DNA from: Rostrohypoxylon terebratum
Taxonomy: Eukaryota > Ascomycota > Sordariomycetes > Xylariales > Hypoxylaceae
Direction of reading: 5' to 3'
DNA length: 64,000 nt
Assembly (NCBI GenBank): GCA_022497145.1
Contig: MU385908.1
Span: 1-64,000 of the forward strand
Shown here: one piece after another, positions 46,445 to 58,195 of the stretch
How positions within the stretch are numbered: position 1 is the first letter of the stretch
Layout: each line of letters begins with the position of its first letter
Notes under the pieces: model-generated
Told to the model about the DNA's origin: nothing
The model's input: the letters and a program-made list of their open reading frames with translations, nothing else
The model's database searches: none
Made by a program: the position numbers and the translations under genes

Positions 46445-47776
46445 ATGAGATTAATAAATACTAAAACTCTTTTTGTAGAGTCATTCGATGACTCGCAGAT
46501 ACCAAAATGCCCATATGCAATCCTTTCTCACATGTGGGGTTCCGAGGAGGTCCTCTTTCATGAAGTCCAGGATCGCCAAGCAGATATAGAAGGCAAAGCA
46601 GGATGGAGGAAAATGGCGAAATTCTGTGCTATAGCGCGGAAACATGGGTTTGACTATGCATGGATTGACACTTGCTGTATAGACAAGCGCTATAGTGCCG
46701 AGCTGTCTGAAGCAATCAATTCCATGTATCAGTACTATTACAACTCCACAGTCTGCTTCATATATCTCGAAGACGTGCGAATATACACAGAAGATAGCGA
46801 CAACATGGTGACCGCAGTTCAAAAAACACGTGATCAGATCATCGCTTCAGTATGTGCTTCGCGTTGGCATACTCGTGGCTGGACGCTGCAAGAATTCGTT
46901 ACGCCTCGCAAACGACGTTATTTTGCTACCGATTGGTCCGAGATAGAAGACGGGACCGACCTGCTTGACGCCCTCGCAAAATGTACCGGGATCGATGAGA
47001 CATTGCTTGAAAACAGAGACTTGCTTCGGACTTTCTGTGTAGGAGAGCGCATGAAATGGGCCTCTAAGCGGCAAACAACCCGGCCCGAGGACGTTGTGTA
47101 TAGCTTGATGGGCCTCTTCAATGTCCACATGCCAGTTATGTATGGAGAGGGAACCGAGATGGCTTTCAAAAAATTTCAGCGCGAAATTATGCAGTCGTCC
47201 TTTGACATGACCATTTTTGCTTGGCGCGCAGAATATGAGAGCAGTGGTCTCCTTGCTCGATCTCCCGCCGATTTTGCGAATGTTCCTCCTATGGGACTAT
47301 GGGCTCCTTGGAACCTCGCGCCGTTCTCAACAACTAATGTCGGACTTTCCATTCGAGCCAACATCACCGATACACAGCAGATACTCGACAAGACCAAGCA
47401 GCATCACCAGACTTACAAGAAACCATCCAGCGATGCAATACTCCTTGCAGCTCTGCAGTGTGATGTACAGACACCAACAGGTCAATGGCAGATCCCTATG
47501 GTTTACTTGGAGCCAGTTAAAGGGGCAAGCTTTTTCATCAATGGTAAACATCTCCAAGCTTATCGCAGGATTCGATGTGCGGAGTGGGTGACGGTACCAT
47601 CCAAGCAACTTGTTGGCTGTCCTTTTGAGGATGTCCTTGTTCTCCAAGACGAACAGTATGACTTAGTCCGACAGGCAACTCAGCAACATTACTCAAGGCG
47701 GGAACCGAGGCATTCCGGCTTTGGAAAAGATATGAATGGGCATATTCGAGAAGAAGGGCAAGCAGTGAGAGGGTGA
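46445..47776 (+). CDS. HET-domain protein (heterokaryon-incompatibility type)
   Basis: A single exon encodes 443 residues. The HET domain, a TIR-related fold that can trigger cell death when unlike individuals fuse, fills the first 170 residues: start MRLINTKTLFVESF, block 1 YAILSHMWGSEEV, block 2 YAWIDTCCIDKRYSAELSEA and block 3 RWHTRGWTLQEFVTPRKRRY. After it comes the region usual in this subgroup (RPEDVVYSLMGLFNVHMPVM, then YGEGTEMAFKKFQREI), and a beta-rich C-terminus without repeats. All three HET blocks are intact, so it looks functional. It has no intron and sits in an AT-rich accessory stretch beside a pseudogene, about 5.7 kb from the NLR gene. Its partner and specificity are unknown. 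Confidence 0.92.
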   Translation: MRLINTKTLFVESFDDSQIPKCPYAILSHMWGSEEVLFHEVQDRQADIEGKAGWRKMAKFCAIARKHGFDYAWIDTCCIDKRYSAELSEAINSMYQYYYNSTVCFIYLEDVRIYTEDSDNMVTAVQKTRDQIIASVCASRWHTRGWTLQEFVTPRKRRYFATDWSEIEDGTDLLDALAKCTGIDETLLENRDLLRTFCVGERMKWASKRQTTRPEDVVYSLMGLFNVHMPVMYGEGTEMAFKKFQREIMQSSFDMTIFAWRAEYESSGLLARSPADFANVPPMGLWAPWNLAPFSTTNVGLSIRANITDTQQILDKTKQHHQTYKKPSSDAILLAALQCDVQTPTGQWQIPMVYLEPVKGASFFINGKHLQAYRRIRCAEWVTVPSKQLVGCPFEDVLVLQDEQYDLVRQATQQHYSRREPRHSGFGKDMNGHIREEGQAVRG

Positions 47777-50309
47777 AAGAAGTACACTAGGTTATGCTGT
47801 ATAGGGTATATAATTTGATGGGTTACATAATACAGCTATTGCCCGTGTTGTCGGACCGTCGCCCGCGTTTAGTTTGAGTTCGATCTAAGTTAGCATACAG
47901 CACAAACGTGGCAGCCTGGCACCTGGTCGTCCTCACTTAAATTTTATTCTTAACTGGTGGGATAGTGCAAAGACAATTGCGGAACTCGCTAGCAGCATTA
48001 TCGCCGAGTACTTACCGAATTGGGTATTTCAGCTTCCATTTTGGACCAAGTGCTGGCGCAAGCATCAATAAATCCCCAATAAGGTCCAAAGGTCCAAATC
48101 TCCAGAACACGAGAATATCTCCTTGGCATTCTCTCGTCTATCGGGAATCGGCACCTTGTCAAGATGGATTGTGTAATTAAAAAATGCGACAGGTATTAAA
48201 CCTTTTTTTTTCTCATATGGGTACTGGACATAAATAGATCAATCCCAGGACCCAGGACTTCCTTACGGGGCACGCAGGCACGTATCCGCAGATATAGTGT
48301 ACGTATACTACGATCCAATACTAGAGTAAATTTTTTGAGAATAGGTAGGAACCTAAGGATTATGTAAGAAGGTATAATGAGCTGAATGAGAAGGCAAGGA
48401 TTGCGAAGGGAAAGCTGGTACGGGCACATTCCAAAAATGGATGTTTCGTGAATAATGGATGTACCTGCTTTTTCATGCAAGTAATACATCCGTGCCTCAA
48501 TTATATACGTAAGCTTGCGTACTAGAAAAGAACCATATTAGCTATTACCTAATAATGATTATACGTATTACTTGAAGAAAAATTTTGAAAGTTGCGGAAT
48601 ATCTTCTACTCGTCTATAATTTCATACTTGTAGTATATTTTCAGATTTATGAAAAAATAATCGTTTTCTCGTAGTAAACATGACAACAATAGCTCATGCA
48701 GCTTTCGGAGGCACGGGTAAGCAATGACGCAACGTGCGACATCCCGCACAGATCCGTACATGATACTTCTTGGAGAAGTTGGCGGAACCTGCAGCTCAGC
48801 ACAATTTATGCTGTGCGAAGGCATTCTGGGCATTGCAGTCTCTGTAACATGTCGATAGGCACCAGCATCAGTCATGGTACTTGGCGGCTGGTTGCGAAAA
48901 GAGCTGACATGACAATATCTATAGTATATACATAGGCGGGTACCTGCCTACCTCCAGGCTCCTAGGCTCTTACCTAGTACATATGGTGATACCTAGCACT
49001 GGAGAATTGGTGGCCTCTAGCGGCTACTAGGAGGTAGCTTGGGCAGTAGTCTAGAGGACAATAGCCAGTCGCTTCATTGCCCCGAAGCGCCGTTTCTGAC
49101 CGTTGTCACAAATGTACATACATATTTTTCTTAGTGTCATCCGTGGTTGTACATAGTATGTATTCTTAGTTTGAGGTTCTTGCATTTTCTTGGATGGTAG
49201 CAGAGTGGGTACGTACAAGCTACCTAGTGTACTGTACTTAGGTACAACTGGCAGAACTAGATACACTTAATCTGGCACGATCCAAAGCATGCCCGTTCCC
49301 ACCTGGCACTTCCTTGACTTTCTTGGCCTAAATAATTCAAGGTTTACTTTTTCCCACGTTCTTGTACAGACCAAATGTAGCAGTCCAATTCAGTAGGTAG
49401 CCTGGTAGCCAAGTGAAAGCCCAGCCCATCTGCCCGTTGGCATCGGCCCCGTACCTTCCTAGTGTCCTTTTTACCTTACCTCATTCGACAAGTCACACGG
49501 GCTAGATTTGGATTTGGATTCGTTCATCGTACCTACACCTACATCCTACATAGTACGTACCTAGTGCGTCTCGTACACGGTACACCATCATTCACTCTTT
49601 CCCTCGTTTGATTTTCACCTGGCAGCCTGGGCAATTCACTTGTTCATTCATTCCTTTCACTCCCCGCCGCATTTCTCCATTTCTTCCCTTCTTCCCACGA
49701 CATCATTCGAACTAGCACCGTCAAATCATCCACACTCGTTTGATCCAATCTAGAGGGGGAAGAACGCGGCCATGTCGCAGAATTGAGCGAGTAGAGGAGA
49801 ATAATAACCAAGACACCAATCCTTCTTCGTTCTTTTTCTTATTCGGAATCCGCATTCCCTATCCTGCTACCCATAAACCCCATAAACCCAGCCCATACCG
49901 CACCATACTACCATACCGCCGTACCTAACACGGCAGACGCGAGAAACCCTTCCCGATTTGCCGATTTTTCCCACCGACCGGTTATTCTCTGCCATCGTGA
50001 CTTACAACCAACAATACCACCACAACCTACAAATCCGTTTGGTCTTAAGGACGACTTGCAACATCACTACGACCGAACTATATTAATAATCGAATTTGTT
50101 AGTCAACAACGGTTTTGGTTGAATCTGGACATCATAATCACCCACCGTTTCTCTGTCGTGATACCATTGAATAGGAGACGGCTACGCGCTTCGTTTTGTT
50201 TTTAGGGGCATAAGAGTTGGAATCTTGAACAGCAGCTCTCTCTATTTCGTTGAATTATTCGCGTCCCTAAAATCCATATTATCCTGTCGTCTGACATTCA
50301 CATACCACC
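47777..50309. other. Long intergenic region, 2.5 kb
   Basis: This region contains dense TACCTA/TAGGTA words at 48940-49260 and 49530-49570. From about 49590 pyrimidine-rich DNA (TTCCCTTCTTCCC and similar) probably forms the promoter and long 5' leader of the next gene. There is no supported ORF. Confidence 0.5.
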
Positions 50310-51116
50310 ATGGGTACGTTTTTTTTCTCATCCTGTAAAATTGGTAGATCCAGATCTATCAATTTTGACAAATTGTTCCTGCTATCTAATAATTCTTCAG
50401 CCCAACCCGTGACGACCGTCGTCCCCTTCGCGTCGTTGCCTTCGTGCGCCGTACGATGTGGTCCTCTCTACGATGCCAATGGTGCATGTGTGCCCCCTGC
50501 CGCTGCACAGGCCGACGAGACTACCTACGATTCCTGCTTTTGTAAATACGACACCCTCCAGCCATTCAGCAAAGGAACGTCCGGAGTTTGCGACAGTGCC
50601 TGCACAGATAATGCAGCCGGTCTGTCTAGCATACAAGGCTGGTTCACAAGTTTCTGTGCTAAGGCTGCCACCGCCACCACATCCTCTTCCTCGTCGACTA
50701 GCACAAGCACCAGTGGTTCAAGTTCATCAAACAACTCAGGTGGTGGTGGGGACTGGTATGTTTTTTTCTAAATGGCGCCTTGGCTTATCACATATACTAA
50801 TATCTAACATGGCAGGCTCTCGACGCATTGGAAATGGGTTATCATGATTGTGATCATTGTTGTTGGCATCGCAGGAATCTGGATTGGCGCGTGCATTTGG
50901 CGTCGCAAGTACCTCAAGAAGAAGGATCGAATGTACGAACTCGGCAAGGGACTCCCCAGCAGCGTAGCGGTCAACACTCAGGGTAACTTGGTCGGATCCG
51001 GTGCACGCGACAGCAATTATTCCAGCCAGGGCGCATTCATGTCTGGCTCCGGTGCTGGCTATACTGAGAAACCTAAGAAGGAGCGCAAGAAGTGGACAGT
51101 CACGCAACGAACATGA
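50310..51116 (+). CDS. Single-pass membrane protein with Cys-rich outer domain
   Basis: Three exons (50310-50313, 50401-50755, 50816-51116) give 219 residues. The first exon is only ATGG. The mature start is MAQPVTTVVPFASLPSC. About 80 residues contain eight Cys (ASLPSCAVRCGPLYDANGAC, then DSCFCK, VCDSAC and FTSFC), resembling a CFEM-like or other small disulfide domain. A Ser/Thr/Gly-rich stalk follows (TSSSSSTSTSTSG), then a transmembrane helix (WVIMIVIIVVGIAGIWIGA) with a basic stop-transfer (RRKYLKKKDR) and a tail of about 60 residues. The layout is that of fungal wall-sensing or plasma-membrane proteins. No signal peptide precedes the Cys domain, so the helix itself must direct insertion. 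The function is unknown. Confidence 0.8.
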
Positions 51117-52755
51117 AAGACACGGACGCAAGCCAAGCAAAACTTAGTTTAAATTATTCGCGACACTCCTTCCACGTATCCTCTTCGCTGCCAAACTCAC
51201 AATTATCGCGGTTCACTATACCTACTGCCGTAGGACTATTCCTTATCAAGCATGTCATCATCGGTTCAAATTCCACATTCAGGGCGTTCAGGATGGAAAG
51301 GTGTTTTTACGATATTATATCGATGCGGGTTCTTATCGTCTGATTCTTGAACAACTAGGCGTGGGGAGGGAATCGATCTGGATAAGCTACGGATTAGGGT
51401 CAGGCAGCATGGGACGGTTTTGATATCATCATCAGTTTTACTAGTCCCCCACAATATTCTTGTCAGGAGAGATCTAAGGAAGAGAGAGAAAGAGGATCCT
51501 AGGATGCCTCGCAGTAGTAGTTGTCTTGCTGGAACATGGACAAGTACGATTTGAGATAAAAAAGACTTGTTGTCTTGTCTTATATCCATATCTTAGCTTT
51601 AGCTATGTCAAAAACCTGTGAGCCAATACTAATGCAGTATCAAGATTTTCAGTGCTTGTGAACCTCTCATTGCTTTTGTGTTTCTTAGATGCTAAACTGC
51701 ATGACCTCCATGTAAGTAGGACAGGCAATTTTAGGAGGTCGTACGATAGGTCAACACTAATAGGTACTGTACATACACGCACGTCTACACTATAATAGAT
51801 AAGTGTTAGATCTAGCTAGACACATGCCTCAACGCTACTTACGACTTTATAATTAAGGTATCTGCCCATCCAAGCCACGCGCTTGAGTCTGTGCTCGTGT
51901 GCGAGCGTACATGTGTTCCCGTACCCAAGCGACATCAAGTAGGGAAAAGGGGGATAGGTAGGTAGGTAACACGAATCCCACGTTGAAATATTACGCACGC
52001 GTAACCTCTTCATCTCAGGAACGCGCTCCTCCTCGCCGTGCTACATGCATAGGTACGTACGGGTTAGGCTATGTGTGTGGCATTGTGGTCTGTGGATTTC
52101 TGTACCTGAGCTAAAAGGAAAAAGAAGGCGAGGGAAAGGAAGGCCATTGGTGGAATGGATGGGACGGAATGGGGTTTCAGTAGGCTATACAAAGCGTGCA
52201 AGTGTAACTTATAGAATGGCTGATATAAAATTGATAGGGGAGACGGCTGAACGAATGGATGGGTTGTTCGACACACACGATACACAGCCTTCTTGAGGCT
52301 TCTAGGTATTCCCGGTCCCGTTATCGGTATTCCTAATTCTTATTGATATCCGTCGGCCCCGAACACCCGTTATCTTCATGCGTTATCATGATAGCATCAA
52401 AATCAGGCCCTCAGCACAAGGTTAGCTTCAATCACGTACCGAACCTTATGCACTAAGAGCCAAGCCCATCTAACTTCAATCGTCATGACTATATCTCGTA
52501 TTCAATCATACCTATACAAGAGGCATACACCTCTCATGACCTCATTTCGTAACTCAGTAATAGTTTCAAAAAAAAGCCAAGAAAATAAGACGTAACAAAC
52601 TCCCTAGTTCTGCGTATGCGTATGCAAATCCTAAACTTCCGTATGCTCGCGGGTGCCATGCTCAACTTTGACAATCCCTTCAAACTCCTACTCCGCTTCC
52701 TAGATGACGGCCTCTCCACCTTCTAATCTTTCATGATTAATTAACCATATCGATA
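51117..52755. other. Intergenic, 1.6 kb, between convergent genes
   Basis: This region holds the 3' ends of the membrane-protein gene (+) and the debranching-enzyme gene (-). A GGTAGGTAGGTA run lies at 51955-51966. Open frames are short, and I see no gene. Confidence 0.5.
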
Positions 52756-55700
52756 CTATGCCGAGTACTCAGCAGCGTCCATGTATAAGTCGATCAGGCA
52801 CCCGGCGCTCCAAGCCTGCGTCGGACACGAATCGCCGCAGAATTCGCCGTTCTTCTGGGTGAGCTCCGTAAGACCCGCCCACTGACTACTCTGGATCTGT
52901 TCCTTGCACCCGGCTAGTCTTCTCGTGACCTGCTGGAAAGCTTCGACGCGGCCCTGCTCCGTGTTCCGCCTCATGAGGTCGAACTTGAGGAGCGCGCGCA
53001 GGAAGAAGCCCGTGGGCCAGAGCCACTCGGGGCCCTGATGGTAGTTCCTGCCCTTCGCCGTTGCGAAGTCTGTCGAGTCCTCGCTGTTGACGTAGTAAGG
53101 GCGGTAGTTGAGGTCAGAGGGGTCGAGCGTCGCCATCCCCGTTGGTCCGCGAAGAACTTCGTCCGCGAGCACGAGGGTACCAGTCGCGTGATCCGGGTCG
53201 AAGAGGTCCGGTGCCACTGTCATGGCAATAGCGAAGTTGGGACGGAGCTGGTAATCTTCATACTCCTTCCCCGAGCGGAAGAGGTCCTTGTAGATACCGC
53301 GGCGGTTGACGACGGCAGGGTTTACGGCGTATTTTGCATCGTCTGATGGGTCGACTGGCACGTAGTAGCTATGCTCAAAGCTTGATTTGAGAAGATCAGC
53401 CCAGGCTGAGAACGTTATCTCCGAGCCGTCGGACTTCGTTACGCCCTTGTACGGGTACGTGCCGTCGGCGTTGAGCTTGGCAAGCCACTTGAGGGTACTG
53501 TAGAGAAGTCCGGTGATCTCAATGGCTGCACCGTCGCGAGGGGTACCTGGAATTCCCTTCGAGCCCGCACGCTCGCTCTCACCCATCTTGTCCATCCAGG
53601 TACCGCAGTTGAATTGATTGCCACCGAAGATGATACCATTTGACCAGTCAACGTTGACCTCGATGTTAAAGCCCTCATCGCGCATTTGAGAATCGATGCC
53701 TGGACCTGCATTGGCCTCCCGGAATTTCAATCCAGATGCATGGCGTTGTAAAGCTTCTTGGATGACATCCGTGATGGTGCTTTCTGTCGAATACGCTCTC
53801 GGGTCGTCCGAGCTAAACCAGGTATCGTCATAAGGCAAGAAACGACGCTTGACCTTCTTCTTTAGGAGATCTAACCCATTTGGCGCATACTGTGTATAAT
53901 CTTGAATACATTGCAAGAAGAACCAGACAGAGTCGCGACTGTTGTATCGCGGAAGGTTTCCGCTGCCCAGGAGGTTGGGAATCATGCCGTGCTTGAGAAC
54001 ACTAGCAAATGCGAAGATGTGTTCTGCAGCCTCAGTGAACCGACCAGTCCCAAGATAGAGACCACGAAGGGAAATGAAAACATCGCGACCCCAGCATCGC
54101 GCCCATTCGACGGCGAAATGTGGCAAGCCGGCCGCCAATGAGGGGACAAATTTCTTCGGCCAGAGCGAAGCAGATTTTACCAGGCCTGTCATTTGTACAC
54201 TAACCATTGCTAGGCTCTGGAGGAACCACTGGTTGTTCTGTACCTTGTCGTTCATGAGTTGGAGACCTCTTCCCCAAGCAGCCTTATAGGCAGTTCGCAC
54301 AATAAGGGCAAAATAACGCGGTAAGAGGAAACTAGGGATACCACGAATGGCATCAAAGCGACTCTTAAGCCAAGCCGCAGGTTTGGCGAGACCAGCAAAC
54401 TCCTTTTGTTGGCTTATCCTTTCAAGGCGCCCGACAGTATAATCGAGAGCCCACTGTCCATCGCGGAGATTTTGGCAAAGAGGGTGAGCCAAATTGTTGT
54501 CCTTGATAATGTCCTTCAAGAGACTCCACCACCCCTGAAGACCTGCATACACGATACTTCCATGTCCTGGAATGTTATACGTGCCGTCTTTACCGTCGCT
54601 GCCATTAAGTTCTTCGGTTTCGCAGCGGTACAACAGGAAGTTAAGGTCGACCAAGTCCAGCTCGGACATGGCCTCCTTGGCTCCAGATGTAACATAGGTA
54701 TCTAGACCTGCTGAGTGCTCTGCGGCTGGGATCCAGGTTTCGAACAAGGCGATGCTTCCAGGCGGGAACTTATCGCGTACTGTGATGATTGTCTCGTTCG
54801 AGTTAACTTCCAGCCGAATGCCAGGCACGTCGAGTACTTCGCTGGGAAGACCTCGAAGATATTTCTTGTCACTCTCAACTTTCTCTTTCGCTTCCTTGCT
54901 ATCGTCAACCTCCAACATCCAACTTCCAAGATGGCGCGCTTTCGTGCCGACAAGGCGCACGGCGTTAAATGCGCCATTTCCATTTCCATAGCCAGGATAG
55001 GCAGTGTGGGCGATGAGGAAATATCCTTTTCTCGACTCTGGATGTACTCTGTGAACGGTGATGTATTGGTCTTCGTGGTGAATGTGAGTTTCGTCGTACC
55101 CATCTTTCCCCATCAATGTATGAATCTCATTCAGCAGCTTCTTGACGCCGCCAATACCACCTTTTCCACCTCCTATCTTCACTTCTTTGGAAGAGGACGA
55201 CTCGGATGTGTACAGCCTGGTTTCGTTCACCAGATCGACAAGCTTTGGATATATTTCGTCGTATCCCATGACACTGCCCGTGGCACTGGCACACATGCAC
55301 ACCAAAGCAGCATTAGGCAAGGTATCTCGGGCATCTCTCTTCTGGGCAGGGACTTCGTTGTCGTGCGTACAATCCATAAAAAGGGCTTGAACGGTGACAG
55401 GTTTAATTCTGCGGAGAACCTCTCGAGTAGTACCATCAGTAAGTCCGGGGCTGTTAGGGGCACTCTCGATAGAGCGTTTAGAAATCTCATCAACCTCGAA
55501 GCTGCCGATAGGTCGTCCACCATGACGATGTACCAATCTGCTGAGTTCTGCCGTGCTCCAAGCCTGCATAGCTTCTCTGATCAGCGAACTCAGGCCTAGT
55601 CTTTTCACAAACACATAGTCCATCTCCTCCGAGCCTGTGAAAAGCTCTGCCACGACGTATAGGTTTGGTCGAACACGTCGCGCTTCATCGAGAATGTGTT

Positions 55701-57492
55701 CTGCAACGTGTATAGGTGTGGAGTGGCAATTGTCGATTCGAAAGCCCGCGAAATATTTTGCCAACATCCGAGCGTATTTGGTCATGTGCTCCCACAACCA
55801 AGGGCTATCCTCAGGTCTGGCACCGTAACGGAGTTTGACGCAATCCCCCCAAATGATGACTTCGCGTCTCAGATACACGCGTGAGTTCGGTCCAGCATTG
55901 TCCACCAGGGCATTGCCAGCCCAAACCCAACCATTATTGACGAGAACCAAGTCTTCCGGCTTGAGCCTCTTAGATGCGTCCTCCTTGTTTAATCGAGTGA
56001 AGTATGTCTCGATCAAGGGGTTCTCCTGATCAATGGGGCCAAGTTTCGGCCCATGCTCGTCTAAACGAACATACTTAATTCTGTTAAAGAGTTGCTGGAG
56101 AATATCGGCGATCTCCTTGTCATACTCGCCATAAAATGGAACATTGACCACGTCCAAAATCTGGGTTACCTTAGAGCGAATATCCGCTTCATCTGCCTCG
56201 CCCCTGTACTTTCCAAACAATGTAGCAATTAAACCAGCCAAGACTTTTGGATTGATCGACCGCCGGAAACGTTCACCAAGTCTGTCGTTACCGACTAGAC
56301 CATTCTTAACTAGATACATAGCTTGATCTTCAACACTACCTGCTTTCAGTCTATCGAGGACACTACTGTCAGATCCTTGGGGAATATGCACTTGTCCAAC
56401 TGCCCAAGATTCGATCCCAGCTTCCACATCCCTTTCAACATCAAGCGTGTAATATTCCCAGAGACGTATCTCGGCTATGACGTGTTTCTTGATGCCGTCC
56501 ATAACCTTGATAAGGTCATCGTTAGATTGAAGCTCCTTAGGATAGCCTAGTTTTTCCAGCCTGGAGCTGAATACCAGGAGTTGAGTGTCAAGTATGTAGG
56601 CCGATTCGAGCCATGGGGCCGTATTGAGGTTGTACCCAGCCTCCGGATGATCCAAGAGCCATTTGCTGTTGTGAGCGGTGTGATTCAGGACAATATCAGT
56701 TAGACTGAGGAGGGAGTGGTTCTGTTCTAGACTATCAACCATCTGCTGTACGTTCTCCTCTCCTCGGGGGAAACATTCTGGATCCCATCCAAGCTGATCA
56801 TATAAACTGTAGGGGGAATTCGAGGCTCCGCGAATTTGGAGTGGTGTAAAATGAATCATGTTATACCCACGGCCACTAATACCTCGCAAATGATTCTCCC
56901 AATCAGATGGGTATTTTCCCATGAACTTGCTGATAACGGAGAAGATTGACAATGCGGGTAGCGGTAATAGACGGCCATCGAGGGTTAGACGTGGGGCTAT
57001 GTCAATGTAATAGGTAGGGGTGGTTTTCGACTCAATAGAGGCCGGCGTGTTCGTGGATAAAGTAGAAGAGAGGGGGGGTAATTCGGCGTATGTAGTATAG
57101 AAGGCGAAAGCACCAGCTTCATAGACGGGGATGGATATCTCTATGGTCCGATTGAAATCAGGATTTAGTCTAGAAGGATGGTCAGTAAGACGACGGTAAG
57201 AGCTTTAAACAGCTATCAGTGAGATCGATCAGATCAGTCAGACGTACTTGAACTCGCGGAAGTGGTCTCTGCGAAACTCGAATCCCCGTTCGGGTATGTT
57301 TACCCATAGACTACCTTGTCGGCATATAGAAGAGGTGCCCTCGATTGTGAATCGTATAGTGATAGGGTCGTTGGAGGTCGGGGCCAGATAGATGTACTCT
57401 CCGGGAATATCTGGAGCGCCATTATCCTTCAACGGGAGAATATAGACCTCATCTGAGGTCACTATCCGAGGAATCATGATGATAGGTAACAA
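52756..57492 (-). CDS. GDB1: Glycogen debranching enzyme (4-alpha-glucanotransferase/amylo-1,6-glucosidase)
   Basis: This two-activity cytosolic enzyme moves maltosyl or maltotriosyl units and then cuts the remaining 1,6-linked glucose, so that phosphorylase can finish breaking down glycogen. Two exons (57492-57248, 57169-52756) give 1552 residues, the usual eukaryotic length. The N-terminal glucanotransferase half has GYNMIHFTPLQIRGASNSPY, LTDIVLNHTAHNSKWL, the nucleophile region FRIDNCHSTP and the acid/base region VAELFTGSEEMD. The central linker is followed by the glucosidase half: ARCWGRDVFISLRGLYLGTG (catalytic Asp region), FNIEVNVDWSNGIIFGGNQF and GPEWLWPTGFFLRALLKFDL. Both sites look intact. 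A second ATG lies five codons downstream of the one chosen. Confidence 0.96.
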
Positions 57493-58195
57493 GACCTCCT
57501 AATTTGGAATCATAAGATTCTGATATGGGGATATACCCAACGTTGACGAGGGAATCAATAACTAGAACGAAGAAAAAAAAGCCACAACCCAAATGAAACA
57601 TTGAATAGGAAAAGTGTCTGCGGGCAAACAAAAGAAAGAAATCAGAAAATCAGAGAGAAAAACAAAACAACAAGAAAGTCAAGCAGGTTAGGCACTCAGC
57701 GGGGAAAATGCCCAAACGAAAAGGATAGCAACGATTTGAACGATGTGTTCTAGCAAATCGCAAGTGGAAAGAAAACAAAACCATTCAGCAAAGTGGGATG
57801 TGTCGATCCATAGAATCCATAGACCAAAGATAGTACATGGAATATGGATGGATCCATGGATAATTGATCGACGATCGACGATTCATCATGGTACTTCAGG
57901 CGGGGCACGGCGGGGCCATCTGGGATTGCAGGTGGTACCAGGTCGTACAAGTGGTACCTATACCTAGCAGCTTTAAGGTTGGTAGGCTGGCAGCTGGTAC
58001 TAGGTAGGTTAGACCCGTCGATGTTACAGGTAGGTATGCACTACTTCAATGTTCGTATCTCCGTATGATAACTAGCGCGACTGCCATAGCTCAATACGTA
58101 TGACGTCATGATTGGACGTCTGGTATTCAGGTACTGCTCAGGTAGGTACTGTTCGGGCAGGCTGGCAGGTACTATGTAGGCTGCTAGGGCAGGTG
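57493..58195. other. Intergenic, 0.7 kb
   Basis: This is the promoter and leader region of GDB1, with A-rich plus-strand runs near 57575 and 57655 (pyrimidine-rich on the transcribed minus strand). Several GGTACC/TAGGTA words lie at 57940-58030 and 58130-58190. I see no gene. Confidence 0.5.
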
